6,254 nt of DNA from Candidatus Eiseniibacteriota bacterium (lineage in GTDB: Bacteria > Eisenbacteria > RBG-16-71-46 > CAIMUX01): the NCBI GenBank assembly GCA_020431745.1, contig JAGQHR010000212.1, positions 1 to 6,254 on the forward strand, given 5' to 3'. Numbering within the stretch: position 1 is the first letter of the stretch; every line of letters begins with the position of its first letter. The notes below the pieces were generated by a model that had not been told where the DNA came from, ran no database searches, and saw only the letters and a list, made by a program, of their open reading frames with translations. Position numbers and translations under genes: made by a program. Shown here piece by piece: positions 5,170 to 6,254 of the stretch.

Positions 5170-6156
5170 GTGAGAGACACCATCGAGCCACGCCCCCGCG
5201 GCGTCGCGACGCACCGTTGGATCCTGTTCCTCGGCCTACTCATGCTGGTCGGGGTCGCGCTGCGTGCGGGTCCCGCGGCCGCGCAGGTGGCGTGGTCGGC
5301 GCTCTCGCTGGATGAAGCGCTCGCGGAAGCGCAAGAGACCGGGCAGCTCGTCCTGGTCGACGTCTTTTCCGATCACTGCGGAGGGTGCGGCGAGCAGGAA
5401 GCACAAGTCTGGAGCACGATGGACGGCGCGGTCGCGGTCCAAGGACTGATTCCGCTCAAGCTCGACTCGGGATCGGCGGCCGGTCAGGCGCTGGCCCGGC
5501 GCTATCCGGTGACCGGTCTACCGACCGTGATGGCGCTCGATCCCGATGGGGCAGAGATCGACCGGATCGTCGGCTACACCCGCAAGAGCGAGTTCCTGGA
5601 CCAGATGGCCCTCCTCCGGAGCGGCGTCGATCCCGTTCCGGAGCTGGAGGAACAGCTCGCGGCCAATCCCGGCGACGGAGAGCTTACGCTGAGGGTTCTC
5701 CAGAAGTACCTCGATCGGCAGCGTCTCCCCGAGGCCCAGGTGCTGATCGAACGCGCGGTCGTCCTCGATCCCGACGGAAAGGCGATGCTGGCCGAAAGGG
5801 CGTTGAGCGCACTGGCCCGGTATCAGGACTACTTCCTGCTGGATCCCGCGGCGGCGGACGCAACCTGGCGTCGTCTCGCGGAGGGCTATCCCGAGAGCTC
5901 GTCGGTGGGAGCGGCTATCAAAGAAACCTTCGACTACGCGAAAAGCAACGGCCAGCTCGAGGCTTGGGTGACGTGGGCCTGCGGACTGACCGCGAAGCAT
6001 CCGGAGGCGGGACGGCTTTCCTACAACGTGGCGATCTTCGCGAGTCGCAGCCAACTTCGCGGAGCCTGTTTGGCTGAAGCGGCGCGCAATGCCAAGCGCC
6101 TGGGCGTCGGACCGGCCTGGATGGATTCGATCGCGGTCGTGCTCGAAAGCAAGTAG
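5170..6156 (+). CDS. Exported thioredoxin-fold protein (CGGC) with TPR-like C-terminal region
   Basis: From GTG 5170 the product is 328 residues. AAGGA at 5153-5157 is a plausible, slightly distant ribosome site. A signal peptide follows: basic n-region, hydrophobic core 17-31, likely cleavage AAA|Q after residue 38. A TTG overlapping the previous stop (5059) is in frame but would put 37 charged residues in front of this signal. The thioredoxin fold spans about 42-150: LVLVDVFSDHCGGCGEQE carries the C70-G-G-C73 redox pair, and GLPTV has the cis-proline P118. This resembles thioredoxin_7-like exported proteins more than cytoplasmic CGPC thioredoxins. Residues about 155-328 are helical and TPR-like (LEEQLAANPGDGELTLRVLQKYL, then IERAVVLDPDGKAM), a likely protein-binding scaffold, with two further cysteines (C271, C300). 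It may act on disulfides of secreted proteins. It lies 107 bp after the M28 stop with no terminator seen, so it is probably in the same operon. Fold is confident; reductase versus oxidase role is unknown. Confidence 0.88.
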   Translation: MRDTIEPRPRGVATHRWILFLGLLMLVGVALRAGPAAAQVAWSALSLDEALAEAQETGQLVLVDVFSDHCGGCGEQEAQVWSTMDGAVAVQGLIPLKLDSGSAAGQALARRYPVTGLPTVMALDPDGAEIDRIVGYTRKSEFLDQMALLRSGVDPVPELEEQLAANPGDGELTLRVLQKYLDRQRLPEAQVLIERAVVLDPDGKAMLAERALSALARYQDYFLLDPAAADATWRRLAEGYPESSSVGAAIKETFDYAKSNGQLEAWVTWACGLTAKHPEAGRLSYNVAIFASRSQLRGACLAEAARNAKRLGVGPAWMDSIAVVLESK

Positions 6157-6198
6157 GCGTCCGCGTCTGACGGGCGGGCCGCCGGTGATCCCGATCGA

Positions 6199-6254
6199 TC
6201 AGGGGAAAGGGCTCTGGTAGTCCGGATTGGTCAGATAGTCCGGATCCGAGAGCG
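6199..6254 (-). CDS. Probable 3' end of a minus-strand gene (partial)
   Basis: On the minus strand, from the window edge down to a TGA at 6201-6199, one frame reads LSDPDYLTNPDYQSPFP. Most of its codons end in G or C, as in the neighbouring genes. It would converge on the thioredoxin-fold gene with a 42-bp gap (6157-6198). DPDY/NPDY is a short internal repeat, also seen as two TAGTCCGGAT copies in the DNA. Another minus-strand frame is also open over this short stretch, so the call is tentative. No family can be assigned from 17 residues. Confidence 0.38.
   Translation of the reverse strand, partial: LSDPDYLTNPDYQSPFP

Noticed and set aside
5081..5177. Direct repeat GACACCGT at 5081 and 5164 in the gap before the thioredoxin-fold gene
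   Set aside because: Only 8 bases match exactly and there is no palindromy or further structure; not distinguishable from chance.
3680..5191. A 503-codon open frame on the minus strand opposite the M28 gene
   Set aside because: Low-complexity Arg-rich translation with no domain; it is the antisense shadow of the well-supported M28-PDZ gene.
6157..6201. Terminator after the thioredoxin-fold gene around GATCGATC (6193-6200)
   Set aside because: The core is a self-complementary 8-mer with no room for a loop, the flanks pair only imperfectly, and no T-tract follows.

Overview
This G+C-rich window carries five genes that can be read with reasonable support, plus the probable tail of a sixth. Several products have Gram-negative-type export signals with Ala|Gln cleavage sites, and one has an N-terminal membrane anchor. 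The style (exported metallopeptidases, strong G/C bias at third codon positions) fits an uncultured Gram-negative bacterium of the Gemmatimonadota/Eisenbacteria/FCB sort. That placement is an impression from protein style only; the window has no marker gene.

Layout. Positions 1-350 (+) hold a small single-domain cupin whose start codon is cut by the window edge. A 16-bp perfect palindrome (379-394) separates it from a convergent gene (395-1045, -) for a membrane-anchored DUF218/YdcF-type protein. A divergent intergenic region (1046-1248) holds weak promoter-like A/T signals and a stem-loop. It leads into a plus-strand cluster: an exported M1-family metallopeptidase (1249-3702), an exported M28-family metallopeptidase with a C-terminal PDZ domain (3704-5062), and an exported thioredoxin-fold protein with a helical TPR-like tail (5170-6156). 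A reading frame on the minus strand probably ends at 6199, converging on the cluster.

How the genes may work together. The first two cluster genes are separated by one base if the GTG start is right, and the third follows after 107 bp with no terminator seen, so co-transcription is likely. All three products should leave the cytoplasm. Two zinc exopeptidase-type enzymes next to a CxxC thioredoxin-fold protein suggest an envelope or periplasmic peptide-degradation module with its own redox partner. The redox link is inference.

The most unusual local feature is a two-copy, in-frame 42-bp tandem repeat (3247-3330) in the M1 gene. Each copy encodes AGHVPGTS and is centred on a near-identical 15-bp palindrome. 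It looks like an extra linker inserted into an otherwise conserved C-terminal domain. I found no CRISPR array, transposase, tRNA, rRNA or defence system, and no clear evidence of a wholly new system.
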